From: Pseudonocardia ammonioxydans
GTDB lineage: Bacteria > Actinomycetota > Actinomycetes > Mycobacteriales > Pseudonocardiaceae
Direction of reading: 5' to 3'
Assembly: GCF_900115005.1 (NCBI RefSeq)
Contig: NZ_FOUY01000001.1
Span: 248,001-312,000 of the forward strand
DNA length: 64,000 nucleotides
Position numbers and translations under genes: made by a program. The notes beneath the pieces are model-generated. The model saw only the letters and a list, made by a program, of their open reading frames with translations, searched no databases and had not been told where the DNA came from. Positions 8,357 to 17,173 of the stretch are shown one piece after another (within the stretch, counting starts at the first letter, position 1; each line of letters starts with the position of its first letter).

Positions 8357-9202
8357 TCAGTCCTTCTTGGCGGCCTTCGCGGCCTTCTTCGCCAGCTTCT
8401 CCTGCTTCGCCGGCTTCTCCTTCCGGACGGCCTTGTCGGCCTTGCGCGCGATCTTCTCGGCCTTCTTCGCGGCCTTGCCCTCCGTGCCGCCGCGCAGCCG
8501 CTTGAGGACCACGAACAGCAGGGTGAGTGCGGCCAGGCCGCCCAGCACCGGGCCGAACCGCTTGAGCACCGGCGCACCGGCCGAGTCGAGCAGGTCGATG
8601 GCCTCGACCGGGCTGCTCTGCGGCTGCCGGGCGGCCGGGGCCGGGGTGCTCGTCGCGGTCTCGCCCGGCGCCGGCGGGACGGCCGGCAGCGGGCTCGTCT
8701 GGTCGGCCGCGTGCTTCGGGCCGGCGCCGTTGGAGTCCGCCGCCCCGGTCGTGCCCGGGCCGGTCAGCTTGTCCGCGACGCAGGAGGAGAACTGGCCGAT
8801 GATCTTGTCGGCGACGTCGGAGATGACGCCCCGGCCGAACTGCGCCGGACGCCCGGTCACGGTCATGTCGGTGACCATGGTCACCGAGGTCTTGTCCGGC
8901 CCGTCGGCGACCATCGTCCCGGTCACGACGGCCTTCGCGGTCCCGTTGCCCCGCGCGTCCCGGCCGGACGCGTCGATGACGACCTTGTGGTTGGCGTCGT
9001 CGCGCTCGACGTAGGTGCCCTTGCCCTTGTAGGTCAAGGAGATCGGGCCGAGCTTGACCTTCACGGTGCCCTGGAACGAGTCACCCTCGTACTCGGTCAG
9101 GGTCGCCCCGGGGAAGCACGGCGCGATGAGCTCCGGGTCGTTCAGTGCCTTCCAGGCGTCCTCGATCGGCGCCTCGATCGTGAACTTGTTCTCCAGCTGC
9201 AT
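8357..9202 (-). CDS. coxG: CoxG-type SRPBCC protein with membrane anchor
   Basis: 281 residues in three parts. Residues 1-150 form the SRPBCC/CoxG lipid-binding domain (start MQLENKFTIEAP, motif CFPGATLTEYEGD). A Pro/Ala/Thr-rich linker covers ~150-225. Then comes a transmembrane segment (FGPVLGGLAALTLLFVVL) and a Lys/Ala-rich tail of about 40 residues. CoxG proteins are associated with carbon monoxide dehydrogenases and have been implicated in passing electrons to membrane quinone, so a tail-anchored form fits docking of the CoxSLM enzyme at the membrane (inference). It is last of four genes, separated from coxM by ~95 bp with a hairpin, so its level may differ from coxSLM. Upstream bases TGAGAAGATGC give a modest ribosome site. 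Confidence 0.85.
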   Translation of the reverse strand: MQLENKFTIEAPIEDAWKALNDPELIAPCFPGATLTEYEGDSFQGTVKVKLGPISLTYKGKGTYVERDDANHKVVIDASGRDARGNGTAKAVVTGTMVADGPDKTSVTMVTDMTVTGRPAQFGRGVISDVADKIIGQFSSCVADKLTGPGTTGAADSNGAGPKHAADQTSPLPAVPPAPGETATSTPAPAARQPQSSPVEAIDLLDSAGAPVLKRFGPVLGGLAALTLLFVVLKRLRGGTEGKAAKKAEKIARKADKAVRKEKPAKQEKLAKKAAKAAKKD

Positions 9203-9239
9203 CTTCTCTCACTGCTCCTCGTCAGGGGCGGAAACGACA

Positions 9240-9276
9240 GGGGCGCCTGTCCGAGAGGTTCCCGGACAGACGCCCC
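9240..9276 (-). terminator. Intercistronic hairpin between coxM and coxG
   Basis: 14-bp arms (9240-9253 and 9263-9276) with one mismatch enclose a 9-base loop in the coxM-coxG gap. On the minus strand the stem is followed by TGTCGTTTCC rather than a T tract, so it could be a partial terminator or an RNA-processing/stability element that sets coxG expression apart from coxSLM. Confidence 0.6.
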
Positions 9277-9296
9277 TTCGGAGTGCTCGTCGGCCC

Positions 9297-10148
9297 TCAG
9301 CCGGCTGCGGCCAGGACCGCGCGGCCGGTGAGCACCTTCGCCAGGTGCTCACGGTAGTCGGCTGCGGCGTCCGCGTCACTCGGAGCCGAGGTGCCCTCGG
9401 TCGCGTGTTCGGCGGCCGCCTTCGCGACATCCGGACCGGCCGCCTGGCCGACCAGGGCCCGCTCGACGCCGGTGGCCCGGATCGGCACGTTGCCCATGTT
9501 CGTCAGGCCGATGCGGGCCTCGGAGATGCTGCCGCCGTCCACCTTGAGCGCGACGGCGACGGCGACCATGGACCACGCCTGGGCGACCCGGTTGAACTTC
9601 TCGTAGTGGGTCTTCCAGCCGGTGTACTTCGGGAACCGGATCATGGTGAGGATCTCGCCCTCGCCGATGGCGGTCGTGAAGTAGTCCTGGAAGAACTCCG
9701 CCGCCGGGACCAGGCGGGTGCCGCCGGAACCGAGGATGACGAACTCGGCGTCCAGGGCCAGCGCGGCCGCCCCGAGGTCACCGGCCGGGTCGGCGTGCGC
9801 GAGCGCGCCGCCCAGGGTGCCGCGGTGGCGGACCTGCGGGTCGGCGACCGTCTCGGTGGCCTGGGAGATCAGCTCGACGTGCTGCTTGATCAGGTCGTTG
9901 CGCATGACCTCGTGGTGCGTGGCCATCGCGCCGACCATGACGTACTGGTCGTCCTCGCCGATCCGCTTGAGCTCCGGGATCCCGCCCAGGTCGATGACCG
10001 TGCTCGGGGCGGCCATGCGCAGCCGGAGCACCGGCAGCAGGCTCTGCCCGCCGGCGAGGATCTTGGCGTCCTCACCGGCCTGCTGCAGCGCGCTGACGGC
10101 CTCCTCGACCGACGACGGCCGGACGTAGTCGAACTTCGCCGGGATCAC
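9297..10148 (-). CDS. coxM: CoxM-type FAD subunit of molybdenum hydroxylase
   Basis: 283-residue medium subunit of the CODH/xanthine-dehydrogenase family. It binds FAD and passes electrons from the Fe-S subunit to the acceptor. The two FAD motifs are visible: AGGQSLLP near residue 32 and RHRGTLGGALAHADPAGD near residue 105; the CODH-type C-terminal domain follows. The start ATG 10148 overlaps the end of coxL (ATGA type), indicating translational coupling. Length and motifs are complete and nothing appears broken. Confidence 0.9.
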   Translation of the reverse strand: MIPAKFDYVRPSSVEEAVSALQQAGEDAKILAGGQSLLPVLRLRMAAPSTVIDLGGIPELKRIGEDDQYVMVGAMATHHEVMRNDLIKQHVELISQATETVADPQVRHRGTLGGALAHADPAGDLGAAALALDAEFVILGSGGTRLVPAAEFFQDYFTTAIGEGEILTMIRFPKYTGWKTHYEKFNRVAQAWSMVAVAVALKVDGGSISEARIGLTNMGNVPIRATGVERALVGQAAGPDVAKAAAEHATEGTSAPSDADAAADYREHLAKVLTGRAVLAAAG

Positions 10149-12622
10149 TGGACCTCCCCCTTGGGGTTGTTCGGATCGATGGATCCCAGGCCTGCGCCCG
10201 GGGAATGGGTGTCGCTCGGGGTCTGCTGGGCCTGGTGGCCCTTCGCGACCTGCAGCGCGCGCCAGACCCGCTGCGACGTCGTCGGCATCTCGATCTCGGT
10301 GACGCCGAGGTGGCGCACCGCGTCGAGCACGCCGTTGACGATCGCCGGGGTGGAGGCGATGGTCCCGGCCTCACCGACGCCCTTGACCCCGAGCGGGTTG
10401 GTCGTCGACGGGGTCGAGACCGTCTCGGTGGTGAAGCTGGGCAGGTCGGCCGCCGACGGCAGGGTGTAGTCGACGAACGTGGCGTTCACCAGGGTGCCCG
10501 ACTCGTCGTAGTTCGCCTCCTCGAACAGCGCCTGCGCGATGCCCTGGGCGAGCCCGCCGTGCACCTGGCCCTCGACGATCAGCGGGTTGATCACGTTGCC
10601 GATGTCGTCGACGCAGACGTAGCGGCGCAGGTTCACCCGGCCGGTGTCGGTGTCGACCTCCATCGCGCACAGGTGCGTGCCGTGCGGGAAGGAGAAGTTC
10701 TCCGGGTCGAACACGGCGTCGGAGTCCAGCGAGGGCTCCATGCCCTCCGGGTAGTCGTGCGCCATGAACGCGGCGAACGCGATCTCCTGGATCGCCTTGC
10801 CCTTGTCGGTGCCCCGGACGGTGAACTGGCCGTTCGCGAACTCGATGTCGTCCTCGGAGGCCTCGAGCAGGTGCGCGGCGATCTTCTTCGCCTTCTCGAT
10901 CACCTTCTCGGCGGCGTTGACGATCGCGATGCCGCCGACGACCAGCGACCGGGAGCCGTAGGTGTCCAGGCCCTTCGGCGCCACCTGGGTGTCGCCGTGC
11001 AGGATCTCGACGTCGTCGAACCCGACACCGAGCTTGTCCGCGACGATCTGGGAGAACGCGGTCTCGTGGCCCTGGCCGTGGGCGGACGCTCCGGTGGTGA
11101 CCTCGACCTTGCCGGTGGCCAGCATCCGGACGTTCGCGGCCTCCCAGCCGCCGGCGCCGTAGTCCAGCGAGCCGAGGACCCGCGACGGGGCGAGCCCGCA
11201 CATCTCGGTGAACGTCGAGATGCCGATGCCCAGCTGCACCGGGTCGCCCGAGCGCCGGCGCTCCTCCTGCTCGCGGCGCAGACCGGCGTAGTCGAACAGC
11301 TCCATCGCGCGCTGCGTGGCCTGCTCGTAGTTGCCGGTGTCGTAGGTCAGGCCCACGACCGTGTCGTACGGGAACTCGTCGTGCTTGATCCAGTTCTGCT
11401 CGCGCAGCTCCACCGGGTCCCGGCCGAGCTCGACGGCGACCTCGTCCATCATCCGCTCGATGGCGAAGGTGGCCTCCGGACGGCCCGCGCCGCGGTAGGC
11501 GTCGGTCAGCGTCTTGTTGGTGAAGACGTTGGAGCAGGTGAACCGCAGCGCCGGCATCTTGTAGATGGCGTTGAACATGAACGCGCCCAGGATCGGCACG
11601 CCCGGCCCGACCAGCCCGAGGTAGGCGCCCATGTCGGCGTAGAGGTGGACGTCGAAGCCGGTGATCGTGCCGTCCTTGCGGACCGCCATCACCAGGTCCT
11701 GGATCTGGTCCCGGCCGTGGTGCGCGGTGAGCATGCACTCGCTGCGGGTCTCGGTCCACTTGACCGGCTTGCCCAGCTTCTGCGCCAGCAGCACGCAGAG
11801 CATCTCCTCGGGCAGCACACCGATCTTGCCGCCGAAACCGCCGCCGACGTCCGGGGCGATCACGCGCAGCTTGGACTCGGGCACCCCGAGGGTCACCGTG
11901 GTCATGGTGCGCAGGATGTGCGGCACCTGGGTCGCGGCCCAGATGGTCAGCTGCTCGCCGGTCGGGTCGACGACGCAGGAGCGGGGCTCCATGAACGCCG
12001 GGATCAGGCGCTGCTGGCGGAACCGGCGGCGGACGACGATCTGGTCGTCGTCGGCCTCGGCGGCCTTGATCGCCTCGCTGACGTCGCCACCGGTGCCGGC
12101 CGCGGCCGAGTCGAACACCCAGGTCGCGGAGACGTTGGAGCCCAGGTCCGGATGGACCAGCTCGGCACCGTCCTGAGCCGCGGCCTCCATGTCGAGGACC
12201 GGGTCGAGGGGCTCGTAGTCGACGTCGACGAGCTCGACGGCGTCCCGGGCCGCGGCGGCCGAGCGCGCGACGACGACGGCGACGCCCTCACCCGAGAAGT
12301 TCACCCGGCCGTTCGCGAGGACCGGACGCTGCGGGGCCTTCTGGTCCGGGGTGATCGGCCACGCGCAGGGCAGGCCGACCTCCTCGGCGCCCAGGTCGGC
12401 GGCGGTGTACACGCCGAAGACGCCCGGCGCCTTCTCGGCCTCGGACTTGTCGATCGAGTTGATCGTCGCGCGCGCGATCGTGGAGCGGACGACGGCGATG
12501 TGGACGGTGCCCGACGGGGTGATGGAGTCGGTGTAGCGGGAGCGGCCGGTGATGAGGCGCTGGTCCTCCTTGCGGACCCGCGCCCTGCCGATCTCGGTGG
12601 TGGGCTCGGCGGTGGTCGTCAA
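10145..12622 (-). CDS. coxL: CoxL-like molybdopterin subunit, form II type
   Basis: Catalytic large subunit (825 residues) of an aerobic CODH-like molybdenum hydroxylase. Molybdenum-cofactor motifs include GGGFGGKIGVLPEE near residue 268 and GVGEAG, with the conserved catalytic Glu, near residue 750. The active-site loop reads AYRGAGR; true CO dehydrogenases (form I) carry AYxCSFR with the Cu-binding Cys. This is therefore the form II type, whose substrates are uncertain and may be aldehydes or heterocycles. The TTG start at 12622 is chosen because GGAGG precedes it at good spacing, it lies one base after the coxS stop, and it gives the usual N-terminus (TTTAEPTTEIGRARVRKED). Confidence 0.88.
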   Translation of the reverse strand: MTTTAEPTTEIGRARVRKEDQRLITGRSRYTDSITPSGTVHIAVVRSTIARATINSIDKSEAEKAPGVFGVYTAADLGAEEVGLPCAWPITPDQKAPQRPVLANGRVNFSGEGVAVVVARSAAAARDAVELVDVDYEPLDPVLDMEAAAQDGAELVHPDLGSNVSATWVFDSAAAGTGGDVSEAIKAAEADDDQIVVRRRFRQQRLIPAFMEPRSCVVDPTGEQLTIWAATQVPHILRTMTTVTLGVPESKLRVIAPDVGGGFGGKIGVLPEEMLCVLLAQKLGKPVKWTETRSECMLTAHHGRDQIQDLVMAVRKDGTITGFDVHLYADMGAYLGLVGPGVPILGAFMFNAIYKMPALRFTCSNVFTNKTLTDAYRGAGRPEATFAIERMMDEVAVELGRDPVELREQNWIKHDEFPYDTVVGLTYDTGNYEQATQRAMELFDYAGLRREQEERRRSGDPVQLGIGISTFTEMCGLAPSRVLGSLDYGAGGWEAANVRMLATGKVEVTTGASAHGQGHETAFSQIVADKLGVGFDDVEILHGDTQVAPKGLDTYGSRSLVVGGIAIVNAAEKVIEKAKKIAAHLLEASEDDIEFANGQFTVRGTDKGKAIQEIAFAAFMAHDYPEGMEPSLDSDAVFDPENFSFPHGTHLCAMEVDTDTGRVNLRRYVCVDDIGNVINPLIVEGQVHGGLAQGIAQALFEEANYDESGTLVNATFVDYTLPSAADLPSFTTETVSTPSTTNPLGVKGVGEAGTIASTPAIVNGVLDAVRHLGVTEIEMPTTSQRVWRALQVAKGHQAQQTPSDTHSPGAGLGSIDPNNPKGEVQ

Positions 12623-12623
12623 C

Positions 12624-13142
12624 TCAGTTCCCTCCCCCGGCGACCGGGGCGGCCTGCTCGGTGGGCTGGGCCGCACCGGGCTTCATGGTCTTCGCCGCGC
12701 TCTGGACGGCGCGCACGATGTTCTGGTAGCCGGTGCAGCGGCAGAGGTTGCCCTCGATGCCCTCCCGGACCTCCTGCTCGGTGGGGTCGGGGTTGTCCCC
12801 GAGCAGGTCGACCGCAGCCATGATCATGCCCGGCGTGCAGTAGCCGCACTGCAGGCCGTGGCACTCGCGGAACGCCTCCTGCACCGGGTGCAGCGTGCCG
12901 TCGCGGGCCAGGCCCTCGATGGTGGTGACCTCGGCGCCGTCGGCCTGGACCGCGAGGACCGAGCAGGACTTCACGCTCTGCCCGTTCAGACTCACGGTGC
13001 AGGCACCACAGTTGCTGGTGTCGCAGCCGATCAGTGTCCCCGTCTTGCCCAGCGTCTCCCTCAGGTACTGCGCGAGCAACATGCGGGGCTCGACGTCGTC
13101 GGCGTAGTTCACGCCGTCGACGGTGACCCGGACCTCTGTCAT
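12624..13142 (-). CDS. coxS: CoxS-type [2Fe-2S] subunit
   Basis: 172-residue small subunit carrying two [2Fe-2S] clusters. The N-terminal plant-ferredoxin-like ligands are in [15 protein letters not shown] (near residues 40-55, with a fourth Cys in VKSC), and the C-terminal helical-domain ligands are in CGYCTPGM (near 98) and CRCTGYQ (near 135). ATG 13142 follows GAGGAG by 9 nt. It is first in the minus-strand operon coxS-L-M-G. The ~25-residue C-terminal extension rich in Pro/Ala/Gly is unremarkable. Confidence 0.92.
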   Translation of the reverse strand: MTEVRVTVDGVNYADDVEPRMLLAQYLRETLGKTGTLIGCDTSNCGACTVSLNGQSVKSCSVLAVQADGAEVTTIEGLARDGTLHPVQEAFRECHGLQCGYCTPGMIMAAVDLLGDNPDPTEQEVREGIEGNLCRCTGYQNIVRAVQSAAKTMKPGAAQPTEQAAPVAGGGN

Positions 13143-13512
13143 GAACTCTCACTCCTCGTACGCGACCACGCGCTCGGGCCGCGCGGGATCTACCGGGGAC
13201 ATCGCCCGAGGAGCACCGGATCGCGGTCGCGACCGCGGCGGCGCGCCTCGAGAGCCGCCACAGTCCTGTGGCGACGCCCACATCACACTCCCGATCTTCC
13301 AGGGGTGCAAGGAGAACGGCGATCGACCCTCGCCGCGGGTACGCGGGCGGCATGCCCGTGACCGGGAACACCGCCCGAGGAGAGTCGCAGCCGCGGAGTA
13401 GATCACCGAACGCGACCGCAGAAACGGATCCACGAGACAACACGAATCACCCGTTCAGACCAACCCGGATGGAGTGGTCGCGGGCCCGCGAGTCAGGGCA
13501 GCCTAACCTGCA
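13143..13512. other. Gene-free gap between coxS and mftF
   Basis: This 370-bp stretch should hold the cox promoter. I see no convincing -10/-35 pair. It contains a perfect 16-bp palindrome CGCGGTCGCGACCGCG at 13222-13237, a possible operator, and TCGCGGGCCCGCGA at 13478-13491, a hairpin 20 bp beyond the mftF stop that could help end mftF transcription. Open frames here have no family features. Confidence 0.4.
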
Positions 13513-15174
13513 TCAGCGCCGACGGCCAGGCCCGGCCGGGCGCAGCGGGGCCGACGTGCGGTGCCGCCAGGCGCCCCACCACAGTCCGGCGCCGTAGGCG
13601 AGGTCGTCGAGCCGGTGCGCGACCAGGTGGACGACGACGGGGACGCGCACCCGCGGGTCGCGGTCGCGGTGCGACCACCAGTCCGCCAGCCCCTCGGCCA
13701 GTGCCGCGATCGCGACCGCGCGCCGGGCCCGGGACGAGACGACGCACGCCACCGCGGCGACCGGCCAGAAGTGGCGGGTCAGCGCCGACGCCGTCTGCCA
13801 CAGCGCGCCGGCCAGCCCGAGCGTGGTGAGCCGGGCGGCGCTGCGCCGCGGGTGCTCCAGCCGGGTCAGCTTGCGCGACAACCGTTCCGTGGCGACCACG
13901 GAGACCACCCCGGCGACCGCGGTCGCGCCGCGGCGCTGTGCGAGCAGCAGCAGGCACACCGCCGCCGTCCACGGCGACAGCACCACCGGCGGCACCGCTC
14001 CCGGGTGCCGCTGCGCCAGCGGTGCGGCACCGGTCCCGTAGAAAGCCTTGCGGCGCAACCACTCCCCCGGCCGGGTGCGGTGGTCGTGGGCGACCCGCGC
14101 GGTGGGCTCGAAGCGCATCGCCCAGCCGGCGGCGTGCAGCCGCAGGACCAGGTCGACGTCCTCGGCGACGTGCATCCCGGCGTCGAAGGCGCCGCCCCCC
14201 ACCGCCGACACGGCGTCGACCCGCACGAGCACGGCCGCGCTCGGCACGTACGCCACCCGCGAGCGCGGCACGACCAGCGCCGGATCCGTCCCGAGGTCCA
14301 AGGAGGACCGCACCGCCTCGTAGCGCCCGACCGTCCCGCGCAGCCCGGTCCCGTGCTCGGAGTCCAGGGCGATGATCCGCGGGGCGACCAGCCCGACCGC
14401 CGGGTCGGCCAGGTGCGCGAGCAGCGGTTCCAGCCAGCCCGGCCCGGGCACCACGTCGGAGTCGAGGAACACCACGTACGGCGTGCGCGCGGCGGCGAGC
14501 CCGGCGTTGCGAGCCGCGGCCGGCCCCTGCGGGTGCTCGTGCCGCAGGATCCTGCCCCCGGCCCCCTCGACGCTGCGCCGCAACGGTTCCGGCCGTTCCG
14601 ACCCGTCGTCGACGACGACGAGGCCGCCCAGCCGTCCGGGTACGGCACCGTCGCCGTCGGGCCCGCAGACGGGGCCGAGGGCCGCCAGGAGCCGGTCCAG
14701 CGGGCGGTCCTTGACCGGGACCACCACCGTCACCTGCTCCGGCCGGGCGGACGCCGCCGCACCCGGGACCGGGTGGGCCAGCCCCGCGTCGAGCAGCGTG
14801 CGGGCCAGCGCGCGGTGCACCGGGCCCTCCACCACCAGCGGCCGCCCGGGCGGGGGCAGCAGGGCCCGCGCCGTCGCCGACAGGTGGACCAGCCGGGGCG
14901 GCGCGCCGCCGAGCAGGGCCGCGCCGTCGTCGATCCGCCGGGTGCGCCGGTCGAGCAGGACCCGGAACCCGTCCGGGAGCCGCCGGTCGGCGGGCCCCCG
15001 GGCTGTGGGATCGCCGCTTCGTTCGGCGGGATCGCCGCTTCGTTCGGCAGGATCACAGCTCCGTCCGGCTGGGCCGCCCTGCGCCGCAACCGGTGCGCCG
15101 CGCTCCGGACCCCCGGGCTGCGGCGGGCGGGCCGGACGGTCCGGGTGGTCGGGACGTGTGTCGGGGGCGGTCAC
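13513..15174 (-). CDS. mftF: Mycofactocin glycosyltransferase MftF
   Basis: Family 2 glycosyltransferase that adds glucose units to premycofactocin (role from the mycobacterial system). The MftF-type N-terminal part (LPDGFRVLLDRRTRR, then GGAPPRLVHLSA) precedes the GT-A domain: VVVPVKDRP, VVVDDGSE and the metal-binding FLDSDVVPGPGW near residue 270, with a hydrophobic C-terminal region that may sit on the membrane. I use GTG 15174 (VTAPDTRPDHP); a longer in-frame start at 15270 only adds a low-complexity leader. Three 21-bp repeats encode DPAERSG units near residues 35-55. It is separated from mftE by a plus-strand gene, so it has its own promoter. Confidence 0.88.
   Translation of the reverse strand: MTAPDTRPDHPDRPARPPQPGGPERGAPVAAQGGPAGRSCDPAERSGDPAERSGDPTARGPADRRLPDGFRVLLDRRTRRIDDGAALLGGAPPRLVHLSATARALLPPPGRPLVVEGPVHRALARTLLDAGLAHPVPGAAASARPEQVTVVVPVKDRPLDRLLAALGPVCGPDGDGAVPGRLGGLVVVDDGSERPEPLRRSVEGAGGRILRHEHPQGPAAARNAGLAAARTPYVVFLDSDVVPGPGWLEPLLAHLADPAVGLVAPRIIALDSEHGTGLRGTVGRYEAVRSSLDLGTDPALVVPRSRVAYVPSAAVLVRVDAVSAVGGGAFDAGMHVAEDVDLVLRLHAAGWAMRFEPTARVAHDHRTRPGEWLRRKAFYGTGAAPLAQRHPGAVPPVVLSPWTAAVCLLLLAQRRGATAVAGVVSVVATERLSRKLTRLEHPRRSAARLTTLGLAGALWQTASALTRHFWPVAAVACVVSSRARRAVAIAALAEGLADWWSHRDRDPRVRVPVVVHLVAHRLDDLAYGAGLWWGAWRHRTSAPLRPAGPGRRR
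15009..15071. repeat. Three 21-bp tandem repeats in mftF
   Basis: Units begin at 15009, 15030 and 15051. The first two are nearly identical, the third is diverged. On the minus strand they encode DPAERSG-like heptads in the N-terminal linker of MftF, upstream of its conserved domain. Confidence 0.85.
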
Positions 15175-15278
15175 CGCCCGAGCGTTCCATCCGGCGCGGC
15201 CGCGGGTCGACTCCGCGTCGCCCACCCCACTCCCACCGGCGGTGCGCGGATCCGGCCCGCCGACGCACACTCGTCGTC

Positions 15279-16406
15279 ATGCCGGATCTCCTTCCCCGCT
15301 ACGGCACCGCGACGCTGGCCGACGTCCTGCCGTCGCTGCTGCACGCGATCGGCGCCCCGCTCGACGACCGCCCGCCCGCGTTCACACTCCCGCCGGCCCA
15401 GGCCGCGGTACTGCTGCTGATCGACGGGCTGGGCCACGAACTGCTCCACGCGCACGCCGCGGACGCCCCGGTGCTGGCCGGGCTCGCCGACGCCGGGCCG
15501 CTGACGGTCGGCTTCCCCTCGACCACCCCGATCAGCCTCACCTCGCTCGGCACCGGGCTGCCCCCGGGTTCACACGGCACGCTGGGCCTGCGGTTCCGGG
15601 TGGACGGCGAGCTGCTCGACGCGCTCGGCTGGTCGTCCGGGCGCCGGGACCTGCGGGACGTGCTCGTCCCCGAACAGGTCCAGCCGGAGCCCACGGTCCT
15701 GGAACGGGCCGCCGCGGCCGGGGTCGAGGTGCGGTCGGTGTCACCGCTGGAGTTCCGGACGTCCGGGCTGACCCGGTCCGGCCTGCGCGGCGGCCGGTAC
15801 CGCGGGGTGGCCGCCCTCGGCGATCTCGCCGTGGAGATCCTCTCCGGGGCGGACGGCCCCGGGCCGCGGCTGGTCTACGCCTACCACGCCGACCTGGACA
15901 AGCTGGGCCATCTGCACGGCCCCGGCTCGCCGGCCTGGCGCTGGCAGCTCCGCCAGATCGACACGCTGCTCGGGATGCTCCTCGAGGCGCTGCCCGCCGG
16001 CACGCTGCTGGCCGTCACCGGCGACCACGGCATGGTCACCGTCGACCGGATCACCGACGCCGATGCCGAACCGGTGTTGCAGGACGGCGTCGCACTGCTC
16101 GGCGGTGACCCGCGGGCCCGGCACGTCTACGTCCACCCGGGCGCGACCGACGACGTCCTGGCGGCCTGGCGCTCCACCCTCGGCGACGACGCCTGGGTGG
16201 TGTCCCGCGACGAGGCGGTGGACGGGAGCTGGTTCGGCCCCGTGCCGGACCGGGTGCGGGACCGGATCGGCGACGTCGTCGTCGCGCTGCGCGGGACGGC
16301 CGCCGTGGTCCGCCGGGAGGCCGAGCCGTACCTGTCGACGTTCCCGGGGCAGCACGGCTCGCTGACGCCCGCCGAACAGCTCGTCCCGCTGCTCGTGCAC
16401 TCCTGA
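15279..16406 (+). CDS. Alkaline phosphatase-fold phosphodiesterase/nucleotide pyrophosphatase
   Basis: 375-residue member of the nucleotide pyrophosphatase/phosphodiesterase branch of the alkaline phosphatase superfamily. Metal and nucleophile positions are visible: LLLIDGLGHELL (Asp, near residue 50), FPSTTPISLTSLGTG with the probable Thr nucleophile (near 83), YHADLDKLGHLHG (Asp/His, near 210), TGDHGMVTV (Asp-His, near 250) and PGQHGSLTP (His, near 360). No signal peptide is seen, so it is likely cytosolic. It is transcribed opposite to the mft genes between mftF and mftE; such a phosphatase is not a known mycofactocin biosynthesis step, so a link is only positional. Confidence 0.85.
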   Translation: MPDLLPRYGTATLADVLPSLLHAIGAPLDDRPPAFTLPPAQAAVLLLIDGLGHELLHAHAADAPVLAGLADAGPLTVGFPSTTPISLTSLGTGLPPGSHGTLGLRFRVDGELLDALGWSSGRRDLRDVLVPEQVQPEPTVLERAAAAGVEVRSVSPLEFRTSGLTRSGLRGGRYRGVAALGDLAVEILSGADGPGPRLVYAYHADLDKLGHLHGPGSPAWRWQLRQIDTLLGMLLEALPAGTLLAVTGDHGMVTVDRITDADAEPVLQDGVALLGGDPRARHVYVHPGATDDVLAAWRSTLGDDAWVVSRDEAVDGSWFGPVPDRVRDRIGDVVVALRGTAAVVRREAEPYLSTFPGQHGSLTPAEQLVPLLVHS

Positions 16407-16427
16407 CCCCGGGGACGACGTGCCGGG

Positions 16428-17156
16428 TCACCCGGCCGGGACGCGCAGCCGTCCGGTCCGCGGCGACGGGTCCCAGGCCGCGATCGCCGCCCCCGCCCCC
16501 GCCACGATCGCGTCGAGCAGGGCCCGTCCCTCGGCCGCGGACGCCCCGGCCGGGTCGCCCAGCACTCCGTTCGGGCTCAGGCCTGCGATCCCGTCGCTGC
16601 GCAACGCGTCGATGATCTCGCGGATCGGCCGGGTCTCGCCCGCGGCGGCACGCTCCGCCCGGACCCGCTCCGGGTGCAGGTGGGTCAGCAGCGAGGTCTC
16701 GTAGCGCCCGGCGTGCGCGTCCAGCGGCACCCCCGCCACGTCGGCGACGCAGGACAGCCAGCCGGCGTCGCGCCCCTCCTCGCGCAGCAGGCCCACCGCG
16801 GACGACAGCGCCGCGACGTTGCCGCCGTGGCCGTTGAGCAGCACCAGCCGCGACGCCCACCGGCAGGCGGACCGGCCGTACTCGACCAGCACGGTGTGCA
16901 GCGCCTGCTCCCCGATGGACACGGTGCCGGGGAACCCCTCGTGCTCCCCGGCCGCGCCGTAGGGCAGCGCCGGGGCCAGCACCAGCGCCGGGTCGGCGTC
17001 GTGCAGGGCGGACCCGACCGCCGAGGCGACGGCGGTGTCGGTGCCCAGCGGCAGGTGCGGGCCGTGCTGCTCGGTCGACCCGATCGGGACGACGACGGTG
17101 CGCGGCCGGCCCGCCGGGTCGGCCAGATCGGTCCAGGTGAGGTCGGCGAGGATCAC
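16428..17156 (-). CDS. mftE: Mycofactocin precursor peptide peptidase MftE
   Basis: 242-residue creatininase-family metalloprotease. MftE releases the modified C-terminal Val-Tyr dipeptide from MftA after MftC action (known for the family). Metal-ligand motifs GSTEQHGPHLPLGTDT (near residue 27), NGHGGN (near 110) and HAGRYETS (near 152) are all intact. Length is typical. It lies 17 bp downstream of the MFS transporter gene and is probably co-transcribed with it; it converges on the plus-strand phosphodiesterase. Confidence 0.92.
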   Translation of the reverse strand: MILADLTWTDLADPAGRPRTVVVPIGSTEQHGPHLPLGTDTAVASAVGSALHDADPALVLAPALPYGAAGEHEGFPGTVSIGEQALHTVLVEYGRSACRWASRLVLLNGHGGNVAALSSAVGLLREEGRDAGWLSCVADVAGVPLDAHAGRYETSLLTHLHPERVRAERAAAGETRPIREIIDALRSDGIAGLSPNGVLGDPAGASAAEGRALLDAIVAGAGAAIAAWDPSPRTGRLRVPAG

Positions 17157-17173
17157 CGCTACAGCCTGCCCCG

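Noticed and set aside
10145..12622. Calling the cox operon a true carbon monoxide dehydrogenase
   Set aside because: The CoxL active-site loop lacks the Cys of the AYxCSFR motif required for the Cu-Mo centre.
13497..13511. Iron-box-like AGCCTAACCTGC next to the mftF stop
   Set aside because: Only one half resembles an IdeR site and it lies downstream of convergent or absent promoters, so no regulated gene fits.
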